64,000 bases of DNA from Leisingera sp. ANG-M1. Lineage in GTDB: Bacteria; Pseudomonadota; Alphaproteobacteria; Rhodobacterales; Rhodobacteraceae. Both the position numbers and the translations under genes were made by a program. Shown in pieces: positions 44,023-50,849 of the stretch (positions are counted from its first letter, which is position 1; the number at the start of each line of letters is the position of its first letter). Under the pieces are notes generated by a model. It had not been told where the DNA came from. It saw only the letters and a program-made list of their open reading frames with translations, and ran no database searches. Location: positions 124,001-188,000 of the forward strand of contig NZ_JWLC01000008.1 of assembly GCF_000813745.1 (NCBI RefSeq). The letters run 5' to 3'.

Positions 44023-44580
44023 TTACTTCAGCCGTTCGCCGGTCATGCAAACGGCCAGCGCGTCCGGCGGCAGCTGGCCCAATTGTTCGAACATCCGGAA
44101 ATAGTCCATGTTGGAGTGCAGTTCGGCGATTCTGCCATCGGCAACCCGCGCCATCACCTGGCCAGTGATCTCAAACGGTGCGCCGTCCCTCGGATTGCTG
44201 GTGCGGGCCAGAAGCCGGACCGAGACCCAGTCGCCAGTCTCCATTGCATGGGTGAAGCTTACGGTGATCGGGCCCAGCAGGTTGCGCAATGCGGCAACCA
44301 CTTCCCCATAGTCGCACTCCGGCTCGGCCAGCGCGGACACAGCACCGGAGATCAGCGTTTCGCGGGTCATTACTTCGCTAACTGCATCCAGGTTGCCTTT
44401 GCACCAGACTTCCTCGAACCAGTAATGCAGCAGCCGGGTCAGCGGCATGTTTGCGCTGGCGGCCGGATCAAACGGCGCTGCCATGGCGGCGCTGGAATTC
44501 AGCTGCGGCCTGTCAGGGGCATTGGCGGCCCGGCGCGGCGAAAACGGGGCGGAGGCGGGTGTTCCGGACGCGGTCGTCAT
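44023..44580 (-). CDS. SnoaL-like domain protein (copy 1)
   Basis: A 185-residue protein. After a low-complexity N-terminal stretch (about 1-44), a SnoaL/NTF2-like domain follows, with HYWFEEVWCKGNLDAVSEVM and GQVMARVADGRIAELHSNMDYFRMFEQLGQLP. Such domains form small cone-shaped pockets, and some act as ester cyclases or hydratases. The true start may be MPLTRLLHYW near residue 45. It is a tandem paralogue of the next gene, three bases away, with which it shares the C-terminal FEQ-GQLPPD-A-C-TG pattern. Confidence 0.72.
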   Translation of the reverse strand: MTTASGTPASAPFSPRRAANAPDRPQLNSSAAMAAPFDPAASANMPLTRLLHYWFEEVWCKGNLDAVSEVMTRETLISGAVSALAEPECDYGEVVAALRNLLGPITVSFTHAMETGDWVSVRLLARTSNPRDGAPFEITGQVMARVADGRIAELHSNMDYFRMFEQLGQLPPDALAVCMTGERLK

Positions 44581-44583
44581 GAT

Positions 44584-45027
44584 CTACCGCCACATCAGGC
44601 CTTGCCCGGTCAGGCAGGCGGCAACGGTGTCTTGCGGCAGCTGGCCCATCTGCTCAAACAGCGAGACATAGTCAAACTGATTGAACGACTCCGCCATTTT
44701 GCCGTCTTCAAACCGGATCATGACATGCCCGCTGGTGCTGACCGGTTTGCCGGTTGCGGAGCAGCAGCTTTGGAAGGAAATCCGCGCGGCCAGCCAGTCG
44801 TCCTGCTCAATCGCGTGGATGATCCTGATGCTGATTCTCTCCAGCCTGCTGCGCAGGGCGGTGACAAAGGCCTCGAAGTCAGCCCGGGTCAGCTGCAGGG
44901 AGGGCAGCACGCCAGTTGCAGTCGTGCTGGGAAAAAAATAGTCATCCAAAGCGCTTAGATCGCCTCGGGTCCAGGCCTGATCATACCAGCGCTGCAGGAT
45001 ATCGGTCTTTGAGGGGGAGGCGGACAC
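44584..45027 (-). CDS. SnoaL-like domain protein (copy 2)
   Basis: A 147-residue SnoaL/NTF2-fold protein with ILQRWYDQAWTRGDLSALDDYF at the start and GHVMIRFEDGKMAESFNQFDYVSLFEQMGQLPQD at the end. It is a paralogue of the downstream gene and was probably produced by tandem duplication. The function is unknown; the two may form a heterodimer, since NTF2-like folds pair readily. It is first in the two-gene operon. Confidence 0.72.
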   Translation of the reverse strand: MSASPSKTDILQRWYDQAWTRGDLSALDDYFFPSTTATGVLPSLQLTRADFEAFVTALRSRLERISIRIIHAIEQDDWLAARISFQSCCSATGKPVSTSGHVMIRFEDGKMAESFNQFDYVSLFEQMGQLPQDTVAACLTGQGLMWR

Positions 45028-45260
45028 AGGCGGCGCGGTCTTCTTGATCGGCAGTTTCTTTCAAGGAACCGCTATACACCCGCCGCAACGGGTATTGGAA
45101 CCTCAAAAACTAATGTCTTAGGTCTCAGCAAGGATATCTCTCCCGCGCCACCAGCAGCCCAAGGCGAAAAACCGCCCCTCCTGACAGGCGGCTGGGAGCA
45201 AACCTGGCCATTGCTTGCTGCAGGGAGAGTGGTTAGCGTTCACGCATGAGGAGAACCGCC

Positions 45261-45314
45261 ATGCCCTTGCCAGCCGCCGCCGTAGCCGTATCCGAGAGGT
45301 GCATGGTCCGATAA
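45261..45314 (+). CDS. Putative leader peptide upstream of the Bcr/CflA exporter
   Basis: A 17-codon frame, MPLPAAAVAVSERCMVR, with AGGAG seven bases before its ATG. Its stop lies inside a hairpin (GCATGG at 45301 with CCATGC at 45333, plus ATAAC at 45311 with GTTAT at 45326). A strong terminator hairpin follows at once, and then the exporter gene. This layout suggests translation-dependent control; it could also be an unrelated small peptide. Confidence 0.45.
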   Translation: MPLPAAAVAVSERCMVR

Positions 45315-45338
45315 CGGTTTCCATTGTTATTGCCATGC

Positions 45339-45367
45339 GCCCCCGGTCCAACGCCGGGGGCTTTTTT
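45339..45367 (+). terminator. Terminator/attenuator upstream of the exporter
   Basis: GCCCCCGG (45339-45346) pairs perfectly with CCGGGGGC (45354-45361), followed by TTTTTT. It ends only 22 bases before the exporter's ATG, so it either ends an upstream transcript or attenuates the exporter gene. Confidence 0.82.
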
Positions 45368-45389
45368 GTTTCAAGCCGGAGATTCCAAT

Positions 45390-46592
45390 ATGCCAGGTGC
45401 CGCATCGCCGCCCGCGCTGATCACGCTGATTTTGCTGACCGCCATTTCGACCCTGTCCCTGAACATGTTCCTGCCGTCCCTGGCCGGTATTGCGGCGGAC
45501 CTGGACGCCAGCTATGCCGCAGTCAGCCTGGCGGTTGGCGGCTATCTTGCGGTGACTGCAGTGGTTCAGCTGATTGCCGGGCCTCTGTCGGACCGGGTGG
45601 GGCGCCGCCCGGTGCTGACCGGGGCGCTTCTGGTTTTCACTGCGGCATCTGCCGGCTGCGCCCTGGCGGAGGATATTCGGGCCTTCCTGGCTTTCCGAAT
45701 GCTCCAGGGTGGAATTGTTTCAGGCTACACGCTGTCGCTTGCAATCGTCCGCGATACTGCACCAGAGCGCAAAGCCGCAGGCCTTATCGGTTATATCAGC
45801 ACGGCCATGGCGGTTGCCCCGATGCTTGGCCCTGTGCTTGGGGGCGTATTGGACGCGGTTTTCGGCTGGCGCGCGAACTTCTATTTCTATGCGGTGTCCG
45901 GCCTGCTTCTGCTGCTCTGGTGCCGGGTTGGCCTGGCAGAGACCCATCCCGGGCAATCAGCCCCAGCAGATGCCAATCCGGACCGGATGGCCGCTCTTAT
46001 CCGGGAACCGCAATTCTGGGCTTTTTCCCTGTGCGGTGCCTTTTCGACCGGTGCCTTCTACATTTTTCTCACCGGCGCGCCGTTGGCCGCCCAGAGCCAG
46101 TTCGCCATTCCGGCCGCCGGGCTTGGCGTTTGCATCGGGACCATCACCGCCGGTTTCATGCTTGGCAGTTTCATTGCAGGCCGCCTCGCTCCGCATTGCC
46201 AGCCTGCGGCAATGATGCTGGCGGGGCGGCTGGTTGCCTGTACCGGCTTGGCGGCAGGAGTGTGTGCCGGTCTGGCCGGAGCACTGCCGCCGCTGCTGTT
46301 TTTTGGTGCGGCCGTATTTACCGGCTTTGGCAACGGCCTCACTATGCCAAGCTGCAATGCGGCCGCGATGTCGGTCCGCCCCGGGCTTGCAGGCAGCGCT
46401 GCCGGCCTGAATGGTGCCCTTACCGTGGCATGCGGCGCGGTGCTGACGGCCCTGGCGGGTATGATCCTGCCAGAGGAAGAGCCTGCGGCGGTATTGCTGC
46501 TGATGATGTTGGCAGCCTCGGGCGCCGGGCTTGTTGCGGCTCTGGCCGCATTCCGCCGCGGCCGCAGACTGCCGGAACCGGATGCCGGATGA
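45390..46592 (+). CDS. MFS multidrug exporter, Bcr/CflA family
   Basis: A 400-residue, 12-helix major facilitator protein of the DHA1 drug:H+ antiporter group. AGPLSDRVGRRPVL near residue 75 is the loop 2-3 signature, and VAPMLGPVLGGVLDAVFGWRANF near 145 is antiporter motif C with the Bcr/CflA continuation. It probably exports a small toxic compound; the substrate is unknown. GGAG lies eight bases before ATG 45390. A leader peptide and terminator upstream suggest attenuation. Confidence 0.87.
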   Translation: MPGAASPPALITLILLTAISTLSLNMFLPSLAGIAADLDASYAAVSLAVGGYLAVTAVVQLIAGPLSDRVGRRPVLTGALLVFTAASAGCALAEDIRAFLAFRMLQGGIVSGYTLSLAIVRDTAPERKAAGLIGYISTAMAVAPMLGPVLGGVLDAVFGWRANFYFYAVSGLLLLLWCRVGLAETHPGQSAPADANPDRMAALIREPQFWAFSLCGAFSTGAFYIFLTGAPLAAQSQFAIPAAGLGVCIGTITAGFMLGSFIAGRLAPHCQPAAMMLAGRLVACTGLAAGVCAGLAGALPPLLFFGAAVFTGFGNGLTMPSCNAAAMSVRPGLAGSAAGLNGALTVACGAVLTALAGMILPEEEPAAVLLLMMLAASGAGLVAALAAFRRGRRLPEPDAG

Positions 46593-46734
46593 TGGCGGCT
46601 TCTGCTATGCGCAGGGGGCTTCATTTCAGCGCTCAACGGAACAGGCCTGCTGGCGGCTGCGGTGCGGCTTGGAAGGGTAGTGCAGGTTTCTGTTGCCAGG
46701 TACCTGCGAACCCCGCCTTACGCGGCTAGGCATA

Positions 46735-47000
46735 AGGGCTTAAAGTCGGTTCGACTCGAACTGCTTACGCAGCCAGAGCAACCGGAGCACGATTGTCGTT
46801 TGCAATTGTACTGTTTTCGCCGGTAACGGTGGCAGACACCCGAGACAAAGCTAACCCCTTTAGACGTCCGTCGATCCTGTTTCGGCCCCATGATCCCCAA
46901 ACGAAGGATGATGGTGGAGCCGCCGGGTACCGCCCCCGGGTCCGATCCGCTTATTACGAGCGCGTTTATGTCCATAGTTCCACAAGGGAACAGATTTGAA
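46735..47000 (-). ncRNA. ssrA: Two-piece (circularly permuted) tmRNA
   Basis: On the minus strand the acceptor piece comes first, ending in CGGCTCC-A-CCA (CCA at 46912-46914). A short spacer of about 22 bases follows, then the coding piece from 46889 beginning GGGGCCG, which pairs with CGGCTCC to rebuild the acceptor stem. The tag reading frame at 46765-46803 encodes ANDNRAPVALAA and a TAA stop. This order is the permuted form known in alphaproteobacteria. The outer ends are approximate. tmRNA rescues stalled ribosomes; SspB and ClpXP degrade the tagged proteins. Confidence 0.93.
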
Positions 47001-47050
47001 ATAGGCGCCTGCAAAAGGATTTGCAAGTCTTTCCGGAAGCAGATCAGCCA

Positions 47051-47437
47051 TCAGTAACCAGATGGGCCATCCTGCTCCGGGTCGTGGGTTTCCTGCCCGG
47101 TCAAAGGCGGATTGAAAACACTGACCAGAACCAGATCGGCGCCGGGTCCTGCCGTCAGGATGTGGTCGTCATGCTGATCCAGGGCATAAAGCGTTCCGGT
47201 TTCGATAGCGTGCCGCACGCCATCCGCTTCCTCCACCCAGCCTGTGCCTGCGATGCAATAGCAGGCCTCCAAGTGATTGTTGTACTGCAGCCGGGTCGAA
47301 GTGCCCGCGTGCACAATCGTGTGGCAAACCGTGAAGCCCATGCCGTCTTCTGCCACCAGCATCCTGTGGCTTGTGCCATTGCCCCAGTGAACATGGCGGT
47401 CGGTGGACTCGATGTCTTCTTTGCGGCGGATGATCAC
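47051..47437 (-). CDS. ectC: Ectoine synthase (solitary)
   Basis: A 128-residue cupin matching EctC over its whole length. The metal ligands of characterised EctC are kept: Glu57 (NNHLEACYC), Tyr84 and His92 (YALDQHDDH). VFNPPLTGQETH is the family C-terminus. EctC cyclises N-gamma-acetyl-diaminobutyrate to ectoine. ectA, ectB and ectD are not next to it. It starts with GTG overlapping the stop of the GntR gene, so the two are coupled and co-transcribed, divergent from dmdA-acuI. Solitary EctC proteins are known in bacteria that do not make ectoine; this one may act on imported precursors or on another N-acyl diamino acid. Confidence 0.85.
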   Translation of the reverse strand: MIIRRKEDIESTDRHVHWGNGTSHRMLVAEDGMGFTVCHTIVHAGTSTRLQYNNHLEACYCIAGTGWVEEADGVRHAIETGTLYALDQHDDHILTAGPGADLVLVSVFNPPLTGQETHDPEQDGPSGY

Positions 47438-48195
47438 TTTGGGTTCTCCACGTTGCTGCGGTTCTGATGCCTGGAGGCCCGGGCTGCCATGGCCTTGGTC
47501 CCCAATTCCAGCGTGTAAGCTGTCAGCTCGGACAGTGCCAAATCCGCGGCCTGGGAATTCCGCTGTTCGATGGCGTCCGCGATTTGGCCATGCAGTTCCA
47601 CAATCCGTTCCCGGTCGCGAGCGGTGAAGGTGATCATGTTCATCAGCGGCTGCATGGCTTCCACAGCGCCGGCCAGCTGATAGGAGAGCACGGGGTTGCC
47701 GGCACCATCCACCAGTGCCCGGTGAAAGGCTACGTCCGAGGCGCAGAAGGCCTCATCCGTCAGACCCGGCTGGCCCTGGCGGAATATCTCTGCCCGCATC
47801 GTCGCCAGATGATCGGGGCTGCGGCGCAGGGCGCTCAGCGGCGCACAGGCGCGCTCCAGGGCGTACCGCGCCTCGCAAGCTGTGTCGAAGCTTACCTCGT
47901 TCATGCTCAGCAAAAGGGTAGAGGTGGTCACCTGCTGCGCATAGGCATCCTCAAAGCTGAGGCGGTTTACAAAGGCCCCTCCTGACGCCCCGCGCTGGGT
48001 GCGGATCAGCGATTGCGCGGCCAGCCGCTTCAACGCCTCGCGCACTGTCGGACGCGAAACCTGGAAATGATCCGACAGTTCTGTCTCAGACGGCAGCCGC
48101 TCATCCACGATCAATTCGCCTGAGATGATGGCATCCTTGATGGCCTGGGCTATCTGAGCCGAAAGATCGGCGGAACTGTTGGGGTCGATTTTCAT
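47434..48195 (-). CDS. GntR family regulator, FadR subfamily
   Basis: A 253-residue GntR regulator. The winged helix-turn-helix (about 10-75) has RLPSETELSDHFQVSRPTVREALKRL; the all-helical FCD domain follows, with ASDVAFHRALVDGAGNPVL carrying the metal-site Asp and His and ELHGQIADAIEQRN near the end. The start MKIDPNSSADLS at 48195 fits the family. It overlaps ectC downstream and is divergent from dmdA-acuI; three GT-N3-AC sites lie 57-95 bases upstream of its start. It probably represses dmdA-acuI and its own operon until a DMSP-related ligand binds (inference). Confidence 0.88.
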   Translation of the reverse strand: MKIDPNSSADLSAQIAQAIKDAIISGELIVDERLPSETELSDHFQVSRPTVREALKRLAAQSLIRTQRGASGGAFVNRLSFEDAYAQQVTTSTLLLSMNEVSFDTACEARYALERACAPLSALRRSPDHLATMRAEIFRQGQPGLTDEAFCASDVAFHRALVDGAGNPVLSYQLAGAVEAMQPLMNMITFTARDRERIVELHGQIADAIEQRNSQAADLALSELTAYTLELGTKAMAARASRHQNRSNVENPK

Positions 48196-48250
48196 GCCAG
48201 TGGCCCTCGGCGCTGATGCACGCCGGAAGCGGTTCCGGCAAAAATTCATT

Positions 48251-48291
48251 TGTCTGACATTTAAAAGTCTGACATTTAAATTGTAAGACGT
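48251..48291. promoter_or_regulatory. Three phased GT-N3-AC operator sites for the GntR regulator
   Basis: GTCTGACATTTAAA occurs at 48252-48265 and again at 48267-48280, and TTGTAAGACGT follows at 48281. Each contains GT-N3-AC, the FadR-type core, at 48252, 48267 and 48283, spaced 15 and 16 bases apart. They lie in the divergent region between the GntR gene and dmdA. Confidence 0.62.
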
Positions 48292-48477
48292 GAGTCGGGG
48301 GAGGGCAATGGCAGGGCCGTCACCATCGGGTGTTTTGCCCTGCGGATGCCGTGCCGCCGAAGGAAAATTGCAGCTGCCTGTCTGCGTGGCCGGGAAACTG
48401 TATGCAAGCCGGCCGGCTGGGCTTCCTTGGCGATGCTGCCGGGTTACAGCTTTTAACGCTCAAATGGAGATCTGAGC

Positions 48478-49566
48478 ATGGCAACCATCTTTCCATCGCG
48501 CCGGGTGAGGCGCACGCCGTTTTCTGCGGGAGTTGAAGCCGCGGGGATGTCGGTCTGCACCGTCTACAACCGGATGATCCTGCCTTCGGTGTTTGCCAGC
48601 GAGGAGGAAGACTACCGCCACTTGAAAACCCATGTGCAGGTCTGGGATGTGTCCTGCGAGCGCCAGGTTGCTGTGCAGGGTCCTGATGCACGGCGGTTGC
48701 TGGACATGATCAGCCCGCGCGACCTGGACCGTATGGCGCCGGACCAGTGCTATTACATGCCGGCCATCGACCGCGACGGGGGGATGCTGAATGACCCGGT
48801 GCTGGTTAAGCTGGCAGAGGATCATTATTGGATCTCGGTCGCCGACAGCGACTATCTGCACTATGTGCTGGGCATCGCTGATGCATTGGCGCTGGACGTG
48901 CGCGTCTGGGAGCCGGATGTGAGCCCGCTTGCCGTTCAAGGCCCAAAGGCGGATGATCTGATGGCGCGGGTCTTCGGGGATGAGGCGCGGGAGATCCGTT
49001 TCTTCCGCTATAAGCGCCTGGCATTTCAGGACACCAATTTTGTGGTGGCGCGTTCCGGTTATTCCAAGCAGGGCGGCTTTGAGATTTATGTCGAGGGCAG
49101 CAGCTATGGAATGCCGCTCTGGGACACTCTGATGAAGGCGGGGGAAGACTTGGAAGTGCGGGCGGGCTGCCCGTCCACCAAGGAGCGCGTCGAAGGCGGG
49201 CTGCTGAGTTACGGCAATGACATGGCCCGGGACAACACGCCGTTTGAATGCGGCCTGGGCAAATTCGTCAATTCGCCGCGCGACTATATAGGCAAGGCTG
49301 GGCTGCTGGCCCGGTCGGAACCTGTCCAGCAGATCCGCGCAGTGGAAATCGGCGGAGAAATCCCGCCGATCACGGCGCCTTGGCCGCTGCTGGCTGATGG
49401 CCGCAAAGTGGGGCAGGTGACCACGGCGACCCGCTCGCCGGACTTCGGCGTCAATGTCTCCATCGCCATGGTCGAACGCTCGCACTGGGAGGCAGGCACC
49501 TCGCTGGAGGTGGAGACACCGGACGGTATGCGCCCGGCCACTGTGCACGGGAAATTCTGGATCTAA
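48478..49566 (+). CDS. dmdA: DMSP demethylase DmdA
   Basis: A 362-residue member of the aminomethyltransferase (GcvT) fold that matches DmdA of Roseobacter bacteria from the first residues (MATIFPSRRVRRTPFSAGVEAAG). TVYNRMILPSVF, RDLDRMAPDQCYYMP, RSGYSKQGGFEIYVEG and ERVEGGLLSYGNDM are the family blocks. DmdA moves a methyl group from dimethylsulfoniopropionate to tetrahydrofolate, giving methylmercaptopropionate. GGAG lies eight bases before the ATG. It is followed after 12 bases by acuI, the arrangement reported in Ruegeria. Confidence 0.92.
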   Translation: MATIFPSRRVRRTPFSAGVEAAGMSVCTVYNRMILPSVFASEEEDYRHLKTHVQVWDVSCERQVAVQGPDARRLLDMISPRDLDRMAPDQCYYMPAIDRDGGMLNDPVLVKLAEDHYWISVADSDYLHYVLGIADALALDVRVWEPDVSPLAVQGPKADDLMARVFGDEAREIRFFRYKRLAFQDTNFVVARSGYSKQGGFEIYVEGSSYGMPLWDTLMKAGEDLEVRAGCPSTKERVEGGLLSYGNDMARDNTPFECGLGKFVNSPRDYIGKAGLLARSEPVQQIRAVEIGGEIPPITAPWPLLADGRKVGQVTTATRSPDFGVNVSIAMVERSHWEAGTSLEVETPDGMRPATVHGKFWI

Positions 49567-49578
49567 GGGAGAAACGGC

Positions 49579-50571
49579 ATGTTTAATGCGCTTGTTGTGA
49601 ACAAGGACGAAGAGAGCGGTAAAACCTCCGCCGCGGTGGAGCAGATCAGCCTGGATCAGCTGCCCGAGGGCGAGGTGACCGTGGCGGTGGAGTATTCCAC
49701 TGTGAATTACAAGGATGGTCTCTGCGTGGGCCCGGGCGGCGGGCTGGTGCGCAAGTACCCGCATGTGCCGGGGATCGATTTTGCGGGCACAGTCGAAGCC
49801 TCTTCGGATAGCCGCTACAAACCTGGCGACAAGGTGGTGCTGACCGGCTGGCGGGTAGGCGAGGCCCATTGGGGTGGTTACAGCCAGAAAGCAAATGTGC
49901 GGGCCGATTGGCTGGTGCCGCTGCCCGAGGGGCTGGATACCCGCCAGGCGATGGCCGTTGGCACCGCAGGCTTTACTGCCATGCTGGCGGTAATGGCGCT
50001 GGAGGACCACGGGCTGGAGAAAGATCACGGCCCGGTGCTGGTCACCGGTGCTGCGGGCGGCGTGGGTTCGGTCGCCACCGCGATCCTGGCCAACCTTGGT
50101 TATGAAGTTGCTGGTGTCACCGGGCGCCCGGAAACCGCGGATTACTTGAAATCACTGGGTGCCACGCAGATCGTGGCCCGCGAAGAGATCAACGAGACCA
50201 CCAAACGCCCGCTGGAAAGCGAAAGCTGGGCGGGCTGTGTCGACGCAGTCGGCGGCGCCATGCTGGCACGGGTGCTGGGGCAGATGAAGTACGGCTGTTC
50301 GGTGGCGGCCGTGGGTCTTGCAGGCGGTGCGGCACTGCCGGCCACTGTGATCCCGTTCCTGCTGCGCGGCGTGAACCTCCTCGGTATCGACTCGGTGATG
50401 CAGCCATATGAAAACCGTGTCCGGGCCTGGCAGCGTATCGCGAGCGACCTGCCGATGGAGAAACTGGAGGCGATGGTCCGGCCCGCCACCCTTAGCGACC
50501 TGCCGCAGCTGGGCGAAGACATCCTGAAAGGCCAGGTCGTGGGCCGGGTTGTGGTTGATGTGAACAGCTGA
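49579..50571 (+). CDS. acuI: Acrylyl-CoA reductase AcuI
   Basis: A 330-residue medium-chain reductase of the YhdH/AcuI group. STVNYKDGLCV near residue 40 and HVPGIDFAGTVEAS near 66 are typical, and the NADPH loop VTGAAGGVGSVA is near 153. No zinc ligands are present. AcuI reduces acrylyl-CoA to propionyl-CoA, removing a toxic product of DMSP cleavage. Its position directly behind dmdA supports the assignment. A strong terminator follows. Confidence 0.93.
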   Translation: MFNALVVNKDEESGKTSAAVEQISLDQLPEGEVTVAVEYSTVNYKDGLCVGPGGGLVRKYPHVPGIDFAGTVEASSDSRYKPGDKVVLTGWRVGEAHWGGYSQKANVRADWLVPLPEGLDTRQAMAVGTAGFTAMLAVMALEDHGLEKDHGPVLVTGAAGGVGSVATAILANLGYEVAGVTGRPETADYLKSLGATQIVAREEINETTKRPLESESWAGCVDAVGGAMLARVLGQMKYGCSVAAVGLAGGAALPATVIPFLLRGVNLLGIDSVMQPYENRVRAWQRIASDLPMEKLEAMVRPATLSDLPQLGEDILKGQVVGRVVVDVNS

Positions 50572-50594
50572 TCCCTGCTGCTGCAGACTGCTGG

Positions 50595-50624
50595 AAGGGG
50601 CCTGGTGAAACCGGCCCCTTTTTT
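50595..50624 (+). terminator. Terminator after acuI
   Basis: AAGGGGCC (50595-50602) pairs with GGCCCCTT (50613-50620), followed by TTTT, 24 bases after the acuI stop. It ends the dmdA-acuI operon. Confidence 0.88.
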
Positions 50625-50849
50625 CGTGCTCCCAAGCCGCAAACGCTGAGCTGGCCCCTGCAAAACATGGGTTCTGGAGTCGTGTTTGCAAAGCGGCACT
50701 TCGGCTGGCATTCGCGAAATCCGCCTGTTTTTGCACTGTCACAAAACCGACGCGATGTCGTTTTTCTGCAAATTGTAGTCTATATTGCGGGCCCCCGCCG
50801 TGCCGTTCCCGCGGATGAAACAGCCACTGACTATTCGGGGAGACAAGTC

